Position numbers and translations under genes: made by a program
Shown: positions 1 to 10,755 of the stretch, piece by piece
Position numbering within the stretch: the first letter of the stretch is position 1
Layout: each line of letters starts with the position of its first letter
NCBI GenBank assembly: GCA_016647705.1
Contig: CM028333.1
Location: 17,047,743 to 17,111,742 of the forward strand
DNA length: 64,000 bases
Reading direction: 5' to 3'
Source of the DNA: Eucommia ulmoides
Taxonomy: Eukaryota; Streptophyta; Magnoliopsida; Garryales; Eucommiaceae
The notes under the pieces: generated by a model
Seen by the model: the letters and a program-made list of their open reading frames with translations, nothing else
What the model was told of the DNA's origin: nothing
Database searches by the model: none

Positions 1-988
1 AATACAACCTTATTGGATACTATCATGTTATCCAAATTCATTAAGAGGCCATAGAACCAGAAAACCATCGCGCACCATAGGATACCAGGTTTTCAGTTAT
101 GAGACAAGTGTGGTACACTTTAAAGTTACCTCTAGGAAGGATCTTTGACAAAATAAGAAGACCATTGCCAAACAAAGATTTGCCAACTCCCAAAGAAAGA
201 AGCCAGCATACACCGCTCAGGCAACAAGATCAAGGAACAAAGACGAAGTTTTGTTTTCTTCTAACAATAATTTGGCTGTCAAAAATGCAGAAAATAGACA
301 CAGTTTACCTATATGCTGACATACAAAGCTAAAGCATTTGAAGCAAAGGAGACTAAATCGAAAGGAGGATGTTCACCATCTAATTCCAACAAACAATCTG
401 TAAGCCTTGGCAATACAGATAATCACTCTTATCAACTTATGTCTAGATAAAATAAACAAATTGCATAGCCCGAAGGTTGCACCAACGGACAAACTCCTAA
501 GATATTAGCTTCACATTCGAAAATATAATAATGAACCCGTCAGCAGGTATATTTTGGGGTTTAAATCAGTAAAATCCCAAATTCATCACCCCGACAAGTA
601 GCGAGACAAACCGATTTAGCATCATAATCTTGTAGTTAATCAGTCTCCTCCCCAACCCGCAGGCTGGGGCATATTTTACACTATTAATAATCATGAATCG
701 CGTGATAGAAAATGTCGTATTAGATTCCCCCACGTAACTTATCCAGTAATTGCCCCAGTCTATAACTGAGGCACAATTCATCCTATCCTTGTTTTTCTGA
801 TGGAAACAACATTCATTTCATCTCATGACATGAAATGAAATGCCTAAATTATAATGAATTTAATTAATTTCATTAAACCAAAAGAGCAAGAACTACATGT
901 CGACCTAATTTTCTGCAACGTCCAGGATATGTAGGAAACCCATGTGGGTTCGGTTGGTAACTCATGAGCAGGAACTACGTGTCAACCT
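1..988. repeat. Degenerate Tat/Ogre-like gypsy remnant, left part
   Basis: No convincing gene is present; the short reading frames here show no recognisable domain. At 590-790 there are phrases with CCCCAGYCT / CTGGGGCA and ACTGAGGCAC that recur at 5720-5990, and at 889-988 there is a unit (GAACTACRTGTCAACCT then GGATATGTAGGAAACCC then TGTGGGTTCGGTTG) that recurs many times at 3080-6450 and 29578-29831. I infer that this is decayed non-coding sequence of the large gypsy element whose LTR start is seen at 25160. The lineage is an inference from style of sequence, not from coding domains. Confidence 0.4.
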
Positions 989-3079
989 TGTTGATCCTAT
1001 GATTTTGATGAACAATTAAGTATTGATGTTTTGATGGAACTAATGTTTAATTGAGTGTCTCAGTGATTTAAAGTTCCAGTAATGAAGACGTTAAATTAAA
1101 TAGATGATAAATAAAGATGTCAAGATGATGAAGAAGAATTAAGAGTTTGAAGAAATTAGGAAAAACAACTCAGGTGAATCTTAACTCTTAATATCTCATT
1201 TAGGAACACACACATGGCACAAAATGTATTTTATCTTTTATTTTTGTTTTGATTAAGTTAAATTATTTGCTCCTATGTGAAATAAAAAGAAATAATTTTG
1301 AATTACTAAAATGGAATATAAGAATATTAATGGAGCCAATCAAGAGAAGAAAATTGTTAAAACGGCAAAATCGTAAAATAAAATAAGTTAAAAACATATT
1401 CAGAGAAGAGATCCAGTGACAATAGTCGACTGGTGAGTCAACCGGACATAGAAGTTGTAACATCCTGTATCTCTAAGTCGATCGGCCAAGAAGGCTGAAC
1501 TCTCTGAATCAACAAGTCGACCGATAGGTCGACCGGTAAAGTAGTGCTGAACTCTTTGAATCTATGAGTCGACCGGGCGATCGACCTATACACGCAACGA
1601 CGATAGATTGGCTGCAACCTGAGTTGGGTAGTCGACCAAACGCGTTGTTTTAGGATATAGTTTGATCCGAGATTATATCCAAAAGTAGTCTTTTTTGTTG
1701 GGATTTGAGAGAGATTTGTGGGATATTATCTATATTTAAGATATGGTTCATATACTAATTAAATTATATTAATATGGTTTATTAAATATTAATGTTTCTC
1801 AATTTAGTACTTGAAATAGATTATATACTTATTGAGAAATACTTTGGGGGTTTAATTAAGAGATTTGAAAGATGTTTATAAGTGGAATTGAAACTAAATG
1901 AGTCCTTATGATATAAGGGGTCTATAAAAGCTTTTAATTATCATGACACATGTAAACTAGCCGTTAAAATGTTGATTACATATTCCTTTAAATAACCCTG
2001 CGAATTTTCATTTTAGGACTAATCATTCATTGAGAGAGAGCTAAAACAGTTTATCTCATTTGTGAGCTTTTATAAGAGTTATTATTCTACGATATTGTGA
2101 GCTTTTCTAATAGTGATTTTAAGAATCAATTGCGATCAATTTTTGCTGATACTGAATTTGAAGCTACATTGTTCTAATTATTATTTCTGTGGATTCCGGG
2201 TGAGATCTTTCCAAATTGCTTATTATTTGTTTATTATTCTATATTTGAAAATTGATCTTAGAAATTGTTTCTAATTTTTGAAGAAAATATTTTTTACAAA
2301 CAATTTCTTGAATCTGATTACGTGCTCCAATTTGCTAGCAATATCTTGTTGAAATAAGATTTTTGTATCTTACGTATTTTTATCACTAGTTGGGATATTA
2401 ATTAAGTTAGTGTTTATCTGGGGTGGTAGAAGCTCCGAGTGAGATTTACTTCTTATCAATTTTTGTATTGGTGTGTTGTGATGGATTAAATACTATTATG
2501 AGTATTTAATTAGGGATAGCTGGGTTTCAGTCTCTTCCTGTAAAGAGATTGAGGTAATGATTCTTCCTGAATAAGAATTGTGTTGTGAGTAATTTGTAAA
2601 GGTTTCATCCTTACCTGTGAAAAGGATAGTTGGAGTGTTTTGAGAGGTTTTGATTCTTGTGCCTTAGTGTTAAAAAAGAATTGGGTTATTCTTTAACCTA
2701 TAAAAAGTAGAGGTTCTTCCTTAGCTTGAGAAAATGATATTGTAAAGGTTGATTCTGAACCTGTAAAAGAATCGGTGTGAGGGTTTGGTTCCTACCTTTA
2801 AAAGGATCTTAGTATTAGTGGGTGCGACCTTCCTGGAGCTTGGGGGACTGGATTAGCCAAGAGTAGTTTGGTGAACGAGTATAAATCTTTTGTGTGCTGA
2901 TATATTTACTTTGCTATTTTTGCTGTTTAGGTGTGCACTTAGTTGATTATATTATTCCGCTGTGCTATAAAGATAATAATTAATTTGGCTTAAAATTAAT
3001 TATTTAATTTATTGAATTTTATTCTGATAATTTTTAATTATCCAATTCACCCCCTCTTGGGTATTCTATTAGTCCAACA
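989..3079 (+). mobile_element. Solo LTR, family C (TSD AACCT)
   Basis: A 2091-bp solo LTR beginning TGTTGATCC and ending CCAACA, flanked by the perfect 5-bp duplication AACCT (984-988 and 3080-3084). No internal coding region, primer-binding site or second LTR is present, so it is best read as the product of LTR-LTR recombination. The same LTR recurs in reverse orientation at 22732-24851 and 26262-28311. Its last 50 bases include the phrase CAATTCACCCCCTCTTGGG, a style of LTR end familiar from plant copia elements. At 1420-1645 it contains a cluster of GTCGAC/GTCGACCG palindromes. The insertion splits one of the about 82-bp repeat units of the host sequence. Confidence 0.88.
1420..1645. repeat. 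GTCGAC palindrome cluster inside family C LTR
   Basis: Several copies of the palindromic hexamer GTCGAC, often extended to GGTCGACCGG or GTCGACCG, occur in pairs separated by short spacers that share the phrase CTGAACTCTYTGAATC. The equivalent cluster is present in the other two family C LTRs (24190-24415 and 27655-27895), so it belongs to the LTR and not to the insertion site. Confidence 0.7.
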
Positions 3080-3990
3080 AACCTGATTACTGACAACATC
3101 CAGGATATGTAGGAAACCCTTATGGGTTCGATTGACAACTTATGCATAGGAACTATATGTTAACCTGATTCTTGGTAACGTCCGGGATATATAGAAAACC
3201 CTTGTGGGTTAGCTGACAACTCAAGCCTAGGAACTACATGTCAACCTAATTCCCAGTGAAACCTAGGATATGTAGGAAACCCTCGCGGGTTCGAATAACA
3301 AACTTAAACTCATCAATTGTGGTGAACTATGTACCGACCTGATTTTCAGTTATCTGATATATGTAGCCAACACATATAGGGGTTTGGTCGTGCCCTTTAA
3401 AATAAAAACTATTCATGCGCATTAATCAAGGCATCAACCAGATTTCCTATGAAAACAATGATACATAGGAAACCTATACAAGGTTCGGTTGACAACCAAA
3501 TAATACATGGAGGTACATTTTGACCTGATCGTTGCTAGATCACCAAGGTACATAAGAAACCCAAGTGGGTTTAATCGAAATAAAAATGGAAGAGGGGTAT
3601 CATTTTTACGATGCTCTCTCAGCCCTAGACCAAGGCGCATCTCTAAGAATAGTCCTTCGACTCTCCTGAGAAAATATATATGCACTCTCCTTATTTAACA
3701 AATAGTAGAAGATGCTTAACTAGGAACTACACGTTAACCTGACTCTCAGTAAATCCCGGGATAGGTAGGAACCCTTGTCAGTTTAGTTAACAAACCAATA
3801 GGCACTGAACTACTGCTCTGAACCGATTCCTAGTAAATTACCTAGATATGTAAGAAACCTTCTTTGATCACTATTAACAAAATCCCATACCACTTTGGGA
3901 TTAAAATCAGAGAGATGTCAGCCTTACGACATTCTCTCAGCCCTATATCAGGGTGCATCTTCCGAGAAGTCAGTTGACTTCTTTGAGAAG
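3080..3990. repeat. Array of degenerate ~82-bp repeat units
   Basis: Successive units each contain a phrase like GAACTACATGTCAACCT, a phrase like GGATATGTAGGAAACCC, and GGGTTCGNTTGACAAC. Three closely packed units run from 3080 to about 3310, with more degenerate ones to about 3870. The array is the continuation of the sequence interrupted by the solo LTR at 989-3079. Further units lie at 5394-6450 and 29578-29831. No coding sequence is visible. Confidence 0.65.
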
Positions 3991-3995
3991 CTAAT

Positions 3996-5358
3996 TCGCT
4001 ACTTTCACCGCAAGTGTACGGGTCAAGTTTTAGTATAGATTAGGAGAGTTAGGGTTATCGTGTCCACAAGGATTGGTTGAGATTATTATCGAGTACCGTA
4101 GTTATCATAACCTAATTTTATCTAGGCGATAAAAATTGCAGTTTTATAATTAAATATACTAATACTAAAATATTAATTATACTAATTATACTATATAATA
4201 CTAATATGAGATGTTTAGGGGAAAATATTATCTAGGGATTAACTTCATTTATTTAAATGCGTTTGATTTTGTTTAGTTTACAATAACAGTATTTATCCTA
4301 TCCGACAATCTCTGTATTGTAAACTCACTCACCACCACTACCGAGTGTAAGATGACTGAATATGTGACTTCACGTCAACAAAGAAGTCCCCCTTAACGTC
4401 TTAACGACACTAGGTCACATGAGTCTTGCCTCAACTTCATGGATTGCACACTTTCTAACTTCCTCCCGGGTCATTAGATCGTCACATTGTGTTTACCCTA
4501 GTCAGAATTCGGGGTTATCTCTCATAAGTGTCAAATCTCAATTTCTCAATATATCTAAATAAGCATATAATGGAAATACAAGAACGGTAAACACAATTGA
4601 ATAACGAAGACCAACAGTTAAAGAAACACAATTAAAACAAACAATATTTTCATAAATATTATTAATCCTAGACAAAATCCGTTTAGCTCACTGTCATAAC
4701 CATTGATACAATGAAAAATGAGCTAAACATTCTCAACAAACTACTGAAGTTAAGAAATGAAAGAAAGAAATGAAAGACTTAGTTGTTGTTTGAAGATTTG
4801 CCGCTAAAACCGTTCAACAATCGCTTCTCTTTCTTCGCAACGTGTTCTTCGCCTTCGGACTTGGTTGAGCACTCCCCAAAACTCTCTCTACTATATTCTA
4901 ATCCTAAGGGGTCTCTTTTGGTTGAATAGAGAAGAGAAGAAAGGAGATAGGGCTCAAAATATCTAAAATCTGTGCGGAGTGACCGTGGCGACGGTGGGCA
5001 TGTCGACAGTGGTCACGGCCGCGGTGGTGGATGCAACAATAGGAGTAGAGATATTCTATTGTTTCACTGCCACGGTGGTGGATTTGCAGACAGTTTAGGC
5101 CCTTTTTCTGTATGTTAACCGTCGTCACAATAGGCTGCAAGTTCTGAATTTTGCCCTTTTCCTTGTTTTCCCACTGTTCTTCCACAGTCCTTTATCTAAT
5201 TTGATCGTTTATTATCTGTTTTTAACTTGTTTCACCCCCCACATACCTGATTTATAACAAAAATAATAAAAACGTATTAAAATGTAATAAAACACTATAA
5301 AAATACTTGAAAACTAACAAAATCGATTTGGGAATAAATGGATAAATTACACCCATCA
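3996..5358 (-). mobile_element. Solo LTR, family A (TSD CTAAT)
   Basis: A 1363-bp family A LTR in minus orientation. On the plus strand it opens near CTACTTTCACCGCAAGTG and closes with TTACACCCATCA. It is flanked by the perfect 5-bp duplication CTAAT (3991-3995 and 5359-5363). It contains the conserved block around 4335-4500 (CGAGTGTAAGATG, AAGTCCCCCTTAACGTC, CTAGGTCACATGAGTC) and a GC-rich palindromic segment at about 4985-5095 (CGCGGTGGTGGATG, CCACGGTGGTGG). No primer-binding site, polypurine tract or internal domain adjoins it, so it is a solo LTR. The first dinucleotide has decayed from TG. Confidence 0.85.
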
Positions 5359-5363
5359 CTAAT

Positions 5364-6460
5364 ACTTTTGTTAAGCAGATAACAAATTATACTTGTGCTC
5401 GAACTACGTGTCAACCTGATCCTTGGTAGATTACCAAGGTACGTAGGAAGCCTTTGTGCGTACAGTTAACAATCTGAGATAGCACTACGATAGCTGAACT
5501 AGATTTCGAGACTTAATTCCTAACCTAAGAAATCAGTGTATATAGATAGCCCAGGTGGGTTTTGGTCATCCGATGATCACCATCCAAAATAGTAATACCA
5601 ATATACAATAACAACCCAACGGGGTTTCTAGACAAAAATAAACATTATAATCGCACAGTCAGTTCAGGATATAGAGGAAATCCATGTGGGCTCTATCGTA
5701 TCCTTTGAATGCTCAGGAGATAGTCCCACACCCCAGCTAGAACTGAGGTACATTATATCTAACTTCTTCATAAAGAATATGTGATGGGACTCGCCCCAGC
5801 TAGAGCTAAGGCACAATATATCCAGTTTTTCCATTGAGATTCTATGATAGGAGTCGCCCCAACTAGAGCTGGGGCATATTATATCAGATTTTCTCAGTAG
5901 TGAGTTTTCTTGATATAAGACTCGCACCGATCACCAACTAAAAACTATAATCCCAGAAAATGAACAAGCATCGTCAAGACTGGGGCACATTTTATCTGAG
6001 GTTAAATTTCTCCCAAGAAGTTTTCTAATCCTCGTCAAGTAGTCCTAGGTGGGATGTGGCCAAGAAACTTTACTAGGTGTTGAGTTTCCCTGAGGGTCTT
6101 CGCCCGTTGTGAATTATCTCAGTCATTTTTAATCTTATATTGATATGACAACCCAGGAATCAGTTTCCCTAACCAAGAACTTGTTCCACAAAATATTGAT
6201 GTACTTCACAAGTCTAAACTACATTTGACCTGATTCTCAGTTAAGTCTGAGATATATAGGCGCCCTGATGGGGTTCAGTCAAGCCAGCTCACGAAGATCA
6301 ACATCGACCTCAATATTAAACTGAATAGACACCCCAGAATTGTTTTCTCTGACCTAAAACTGTTCCACCCAATCTTAATTTACTTTACATGTTATAACTA
6401 CATGTGACCTGATTCTCATTAATTTGAGACATGTAGGAGAACCCTTTGGGTACTATCACA
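5364..6460. repeat. Degenerate repeats of the Tat-like element, including ~80-bp tandem units
   Basis: Units of the about 82-bp type continue at 5394-5480, 5500-5560, 6200-6270 and 6395-6450. Between about 5665 and 5990 there is a different tandem array of three to four units of roughly 75-80 bp, each with CGCCCCAGCTAGAGCTGGGGCA-like phrases followed by a T-rich stretch (TCTAACTTCTTCATA, TCCAGTTTTTCCATTG, TCAGATTTTCTCAGTAG). One strand of that array stays open for 88 codons with repeated Ser-Ser-Ser-Trp-Gly, but this follows from the repeat and gives no known domain, so no gene is called. Confidence 0.55.
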
Positions 6461-6541
6461 ACCAGGAGTCGATTGACCGAGTGTCATCTTCTATATATCC
6501 TATAAGATAGACCACATGTCATCTTTTAGGAATAGAGTAGT

Positions 6542-7130
6542 AGTATAACATCGGGAGGGCTTGTATTAGACTGTCGTCCTCACTAAGACCTTTAGAACCA
6601 TGTACGACATCGTTCTAAGGTATAGTATGGTATAAATTATCGGGGGGGCTTGTACTAGACTATCGTACTCACCAAGACCTTTAGAACTAGGTACAATGCC
6701 GTTCTAAGATATAGTATAGTATATCATCAAGAGGGCTTGTACTAGACCGTTGTCCTCACCACGACCTTTAGAACCAGGTATGAAGTTGTTCTAAGGTATA
6801 TTACAGTATATATCATCAGGGGCTTGTACTAGACCGTAGTCCTCAGAAAGACCTTTAGAACTAGGTACGACATCGTTCTAAGGTATAGTATAATATATTA
6901 TCAAGAGGACTTGTACTAGACCGTTATCTTCACCAAGAACTTTAGAACCAGGTATAACGTCGTTCTAAGGTATAGTATAGTAGTATATTATCGGGAAGGC
7001 TTGTACTAGATCGTCGTCCTCACCAAGACCTTTAGAACTAGGTATGACATCATTTTAAGGTAAGTATAATAAATATAGTTGTTTAGAGGGCTTGAACATA
7101 GTGTCGTCCTCGCATGCTCCATAGGATCAG
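6542..7130. repeat. ~88-bp tandem array with a hairpin in each unit
   Basis: Six to seven head-to-tail units with period 87-91 bp; the marker phrase CTTGTACTAGAC starts at about 6560, 6649, 6736, 6823, 6910 and 7000, with a decayed seventh at 7091. Each unit also has CCTTTAGAAC followed about 15 bases later by GTTCTAAGG, an inverted repeat able to form a short stem-loop. The array lies just left of the family A insertion at 7183 and belongs to the underlying element. Confidence 0.85.
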
Positions 7131-7182
7131 GTGTATCGCTATCTTTCAAGAATGCAGATAGGCAAGGAATGAGACATGTCAC

Positions 7183-8865
7183 TGGTGGCCGCTAATTAAG
7201 TACTGTCACTTTCACCGCAAGCGTATGGATCAAGTTTTAGTATAATGGACCTTTTGGTCGGGTATCGTATCCACAGGGATTGATTGAGATTACTATCAAG
7301 TACCGTGATTGTCATAACCCGACTTTATCTAGGCGACAAAAATGGAATTTAATTGATTAATACTAATACTAAAATACTACTTTAACTATACTAATTATTA
7401 ATACGAGATAGTTATGCGATGAATTATCTAGGGATTAACTCTATTTACTTAAACGCATCTGATTTCGTTTAATTTACAATAATGGTGTTCGACCTATTTG
7501 ACAATTTCGGTATCTAAAACTCCTCCACCACCTTTCCCGAGTGTAAGACGAAGGATGTAACGCAACTTCGTGTCCACGAAGAAGTCCCCCTCAATGTCTT
7601 AATGACCCTAGGTTGCGTGAGTCTTGCCCCAACTTCATTGATTGCATACAAAACCTCAGTTCGTAAACTCCCTCACTACCTCTCTTGAGTGTCAAAGAAA
7701 AAGTCCCCCTCAACGTCTTAACAACTCTAGATCACATGAGTTTTGCCCCAACATCATTGATTTCATGCGTTGTGTTTACCCTATCGATAATCTCAGTTCT
7801 AAAACTCCCTCGTCACCTCTCCCGAGTGTAAAACGAGGGAATACGTGACTTCGAGTCAACAAAGAAGTCCCCATCAACGTCTTAACGACCCTAGATCACG
7901 TGAGTCTTGCCCCAACGTCATAGATTGTCCACAATCCTAACCCCAACCGGGTTATTAGATCGTGGCGTTTGTTTATTCTAATCCGAATTCGAGATTTGTC
8001 AAACCACGTATTCTCAATATATCAATCTAGCATAAGAAACAAACAATATGATAAACACACTCAAACATTGAAGAACGATCATCAAAGAAACAAAACTCAA
8101 CCAAAACTACATTTTTATAAATTATATTAATCCCATACATAATCCACATTTAACCTATGGCCATAGCCGTTTATACAATTAAAACTAGGCTAAACATACT
8201 CAAACATATATTGAAGACAAGAAATAAAAGGAAAAACGAATGAACTTAGCCAATATCCAAAAATTAGCCACTAAAACCGTCCACTGAACAATTCTCCTTC
8301 TCTGCGTGTTGATCTTCTCCTTTGGATATGTTTAAACACTCCCCATACTCTCTCTATATACTAACCTAAGCCTTAAGGGCTGTAATGGTCGGGGGGAGCA
8401 AAGGAGATGGGAGAAAAAGGGTATATATAGACAAAATATCTAAAATAAATATCTAATACTGCGCATATGCCACCCCCGCGGTGGTGGGATAGGTCGATTG
8501 GTGATCACTGCGGCAATGAAGAAAGCGATGGCTTTGGAAAAACTTTCTGCTGGTTTACCGCCTAGGCGGTGGTCTTCACGGCCTAGGCGGTGGTCCGTCA
8601 GTAGCATTTGGTCTTTCTCAGCATCTTCACCACTGCAGCGGTGGACTTGTTTCATAGTTTTGCCTCCGAGCTTGTTTTTCCACCGTTCTTCGACCGCTTT
8701 TGGTTTGATCTTATCGTTTTAGCTCCAGTTCCTATCTTTTTGCCCCACATACCTATTTTAATACAAAAAGATAAAAACTAATTAAAACATAATAAAAATA
8801 ACTATAAAACTACTCTAAAACTAACAAAACTAGTTTAGAAATACGTAGGTAGATCACACCTATCA
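7183..8865 (-). repeat. 3' LTR of family A element
   Basis: A 1683-bp LTR, plus-strand start TGGTGGCCGC and end ACACCTATCA. It is longer than its partner (1395 bp) because the conserved block carrying CGAGTGTAAGACG, AAGTCCCCCTCAACGTC and GTGAGTCTTGCCCCAAC is present three times (about 7497-7650, 7650-7790 and 7790-7965). GC-rich palindromes lie at 8465-8645, including CCGCCTAGGCGG twice at about 8558-8593. Confidence 0.85.
7497..7965. repeat. Triplicated conserved block inside family A LTR
   Basis: Three direct copies, spaced about 140-150 bp, of a module with a short hairpin (ACTTCGTGTCCACGAAGAAGT in the first copy), the C-rich phrase AAGTCCCCCTCAACGTC and a TCACGTGAGTC or GTTGCGTGAGTC phrase. 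Other family A LTRs carry one copy (4335-4500, 11098-11310, 14270-14490, 55745-55960, 61890-62105) or two (20925-21290). Confidence 0.8.
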
Positions 8866-9500
8866 ATTACCCCCAAACTTGGAATTTTACTAGTCCTCGA
8901 GCAAAACACTCACACAATACGAGAAAATATAAAAACTAATTACGAAATTGAAAACTAAAAACGAAAAACACTAAAAATGAAAATGTGTAAGTTTTGATTG
9001 TCATCTACCGGGCGAAAGATTTTTTCTTCATCAGCCCCCAATCCTATCAATTTCAAACTTTATAAATCACACCATGTGGTGTTATAAAATTTCAACGTTC
9101 AAAAATAGTAAGCGACATTCTAGATCCTATTTAAGTGTGTGTGATTAAACTCAAATATACTACTATCCATTGATTAGATAGGATTATCCCTAAATATAGT
9201 TCATGACTAAACCTTTTTAGGTATAGGGAATCCATACGCCTAACCCAGGTTCTATTCTCCACTAATGTAGGCTCGGAGGTTCATGAAGATCATTAGGGCT
9301 TGGTTCGGTGTTGGAATAATGGCCAAGGGTAAATTTGAATAGAAAATGGGTTCACGTCGTTAACTTAACGTTACCTAAGGCACATCGCTGGCACTCTCAC
9401 ACTCGAAACCCCATAGTTAATTTTAAAACAACCCTAAACAATACAATTGTGAACGTAGTACTCACTTGTCAACAAGAAATGTAAAGATTTTTTTTTTCAA

Positions 9501-9606
9501 ACACACCCCCAAACTTATTCGATTGTTACAGTTTAAGGGGTGTGCAAAAAGGATTAAGTAACATACCCCCAAACTCATTCGAATTTCTACAATTTTAGGA
9601 GTGTGC
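9501..9606. repeat. Duplicated hairpin in family A interior
   Basis: Two direct copies about 62 bp apart. Each has ACMCCCCCAAACT on one arm and AGTTTAAGGGGTGTG or a decayed version on the other, about 18 bases apart, giving a long GC-rich stem in the first copy (9501-9545). A decayed equivalent is seen in the other family A interior at about 63832-63875. Confidence 0.7.
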
Positions 9607-10738
9607 AAAAATATAAATGACATATGACAAGTGAGTACTCGAATACGGAACCAATTTAAAAGTTCGCCCTAAACCCAACCTCTCACATCAAGTAGCGAAA
9701 TGCTAACTTGATTCACTCACATTATGCCTTTAATTCATCGATATAGGTTTGGACAAAAATCAATCGGCTAGGGTAGTTGTTAAGTGTTCAGAATTGAAAC
9801 GACTTTTAGGCTTCGACAGGGTAACAAAGGATAATGATATTTCCTGGTAGGCTTCAAAAGGCTCAAGCGATCACATGAATGCCTAAATCATATCTCCTAA
9901 ACAACCTCGCCTAAGATTTCGCCTCGAATTTTCCCCAAATCAAGTTCTAGAATCCATATTGTCATGAAATTGAGTGAAGGATAATCGATTTCAAATCAAT
10001 TAGATAGTGTTATATTGAGTTTATGTGCTCGTGCATTTAGGATCTACAATAACTTTTACTAGGACAATACATTAAGCACATAGAACACACATGAATGAGC
10101 TTTACGCTCGACCTCCAAACAACCAGGGGATAGAATCATCATCGCATAAAAGCCCAGATAACGTCAAAACTTAGAACAAAACAACAACTAAACTAAACAA
10201 ACTAATCCTAAACAAGCATGCACACGATAAAAACAGTAAAACTTAACTAAAAACATAAACACATACTAAACATACTAACACATCACCACCAACTTAACAC
10301 AGGCATTGCCCAAAATGACCCGTCAGCGATCCCAATGACAGTATATAGCATGATAATGAAAACAGGCGTACCTGGGAGGCGAGAGAATCTCGCCTCCGAC
10401 TCAAGTCGACGGAGATGGATCTAATTTATTTGTGACCCTGGGTTGCCTCCCAAGAAGCGCTTGGTTTAATGTCCTCGACCCGACACATGCCCCCAAGACT
10501 GGCTAGATTTTGCAATGAAAGAAACACAAAAGTACTTGTCGATCTAACATCTTCAAGCATCCTGTAGGAAAACAAAAACAAAACTTCAATTAAAAATTAT
10601 ATACACTAAAAAAATGTCTAGATTAAAATCAAGTTATTTAATCACAATATCAATAGTAATTCAAAACACAACCCCCGACAATCATTACCAAAACATGGTC
10701 CGATCGCCGAAAACTATATTCGACAAAGTAATCCTCAG

Positions 10739-10753
10739 CAACGGCGCCAAAAA
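10739..10753 (-). promoter_or_regulatory. Primer-binding site of family A element
   Basis: Minus strand TTTTTGGCGCCGTTGC, one or two bases inside the 5' LTR end (LTR begins at 10756 on the plus strand with TGATGGCCGC). The core TGGCGCCGTTGC is a primer-binding sequence known from many plant gypsy elements and sets the element orientation. Confidence 0.8.
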
Positions 10754-10755
10754 CT

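Larger units (their letters stand above)
8866..10755 (-). other. Interior of family A element (non-coding)
   Basis: About 1.9 kb without any gag, protease, RT or integrase signature on either strand. The polypurine tract is at 8866-8885 (minus strand AAGTTTGGGGGTAAT) and the primer-binding site at 10739-10753. The sequence after the polypurine tract (GGAATTTTACTAGTCCTCG then AGCAAAACACTC) is shared with the partial element at 63159-64000, so this interior is a family property and not random insertion. Two hairpin-forming direct repeats lie at 9501-9606. The remainder is AT-rich with no recognisable gene. Confidence 0.8.

Noticed and set aside
5664-5927. 88-codon minus-strand frame with repeated Ser-Ser-Ser-Trp-Gly
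   Set aside because: The periodicity is that of the underlying ~80-bp DNA repeat; no start context, splice sites or known domain.
8440-8722. Frames on both strands at 8440-8722
   Set aside because: They fall in the GC-rich palindrome segment of a family A LTR, where dyads keep both strands open.
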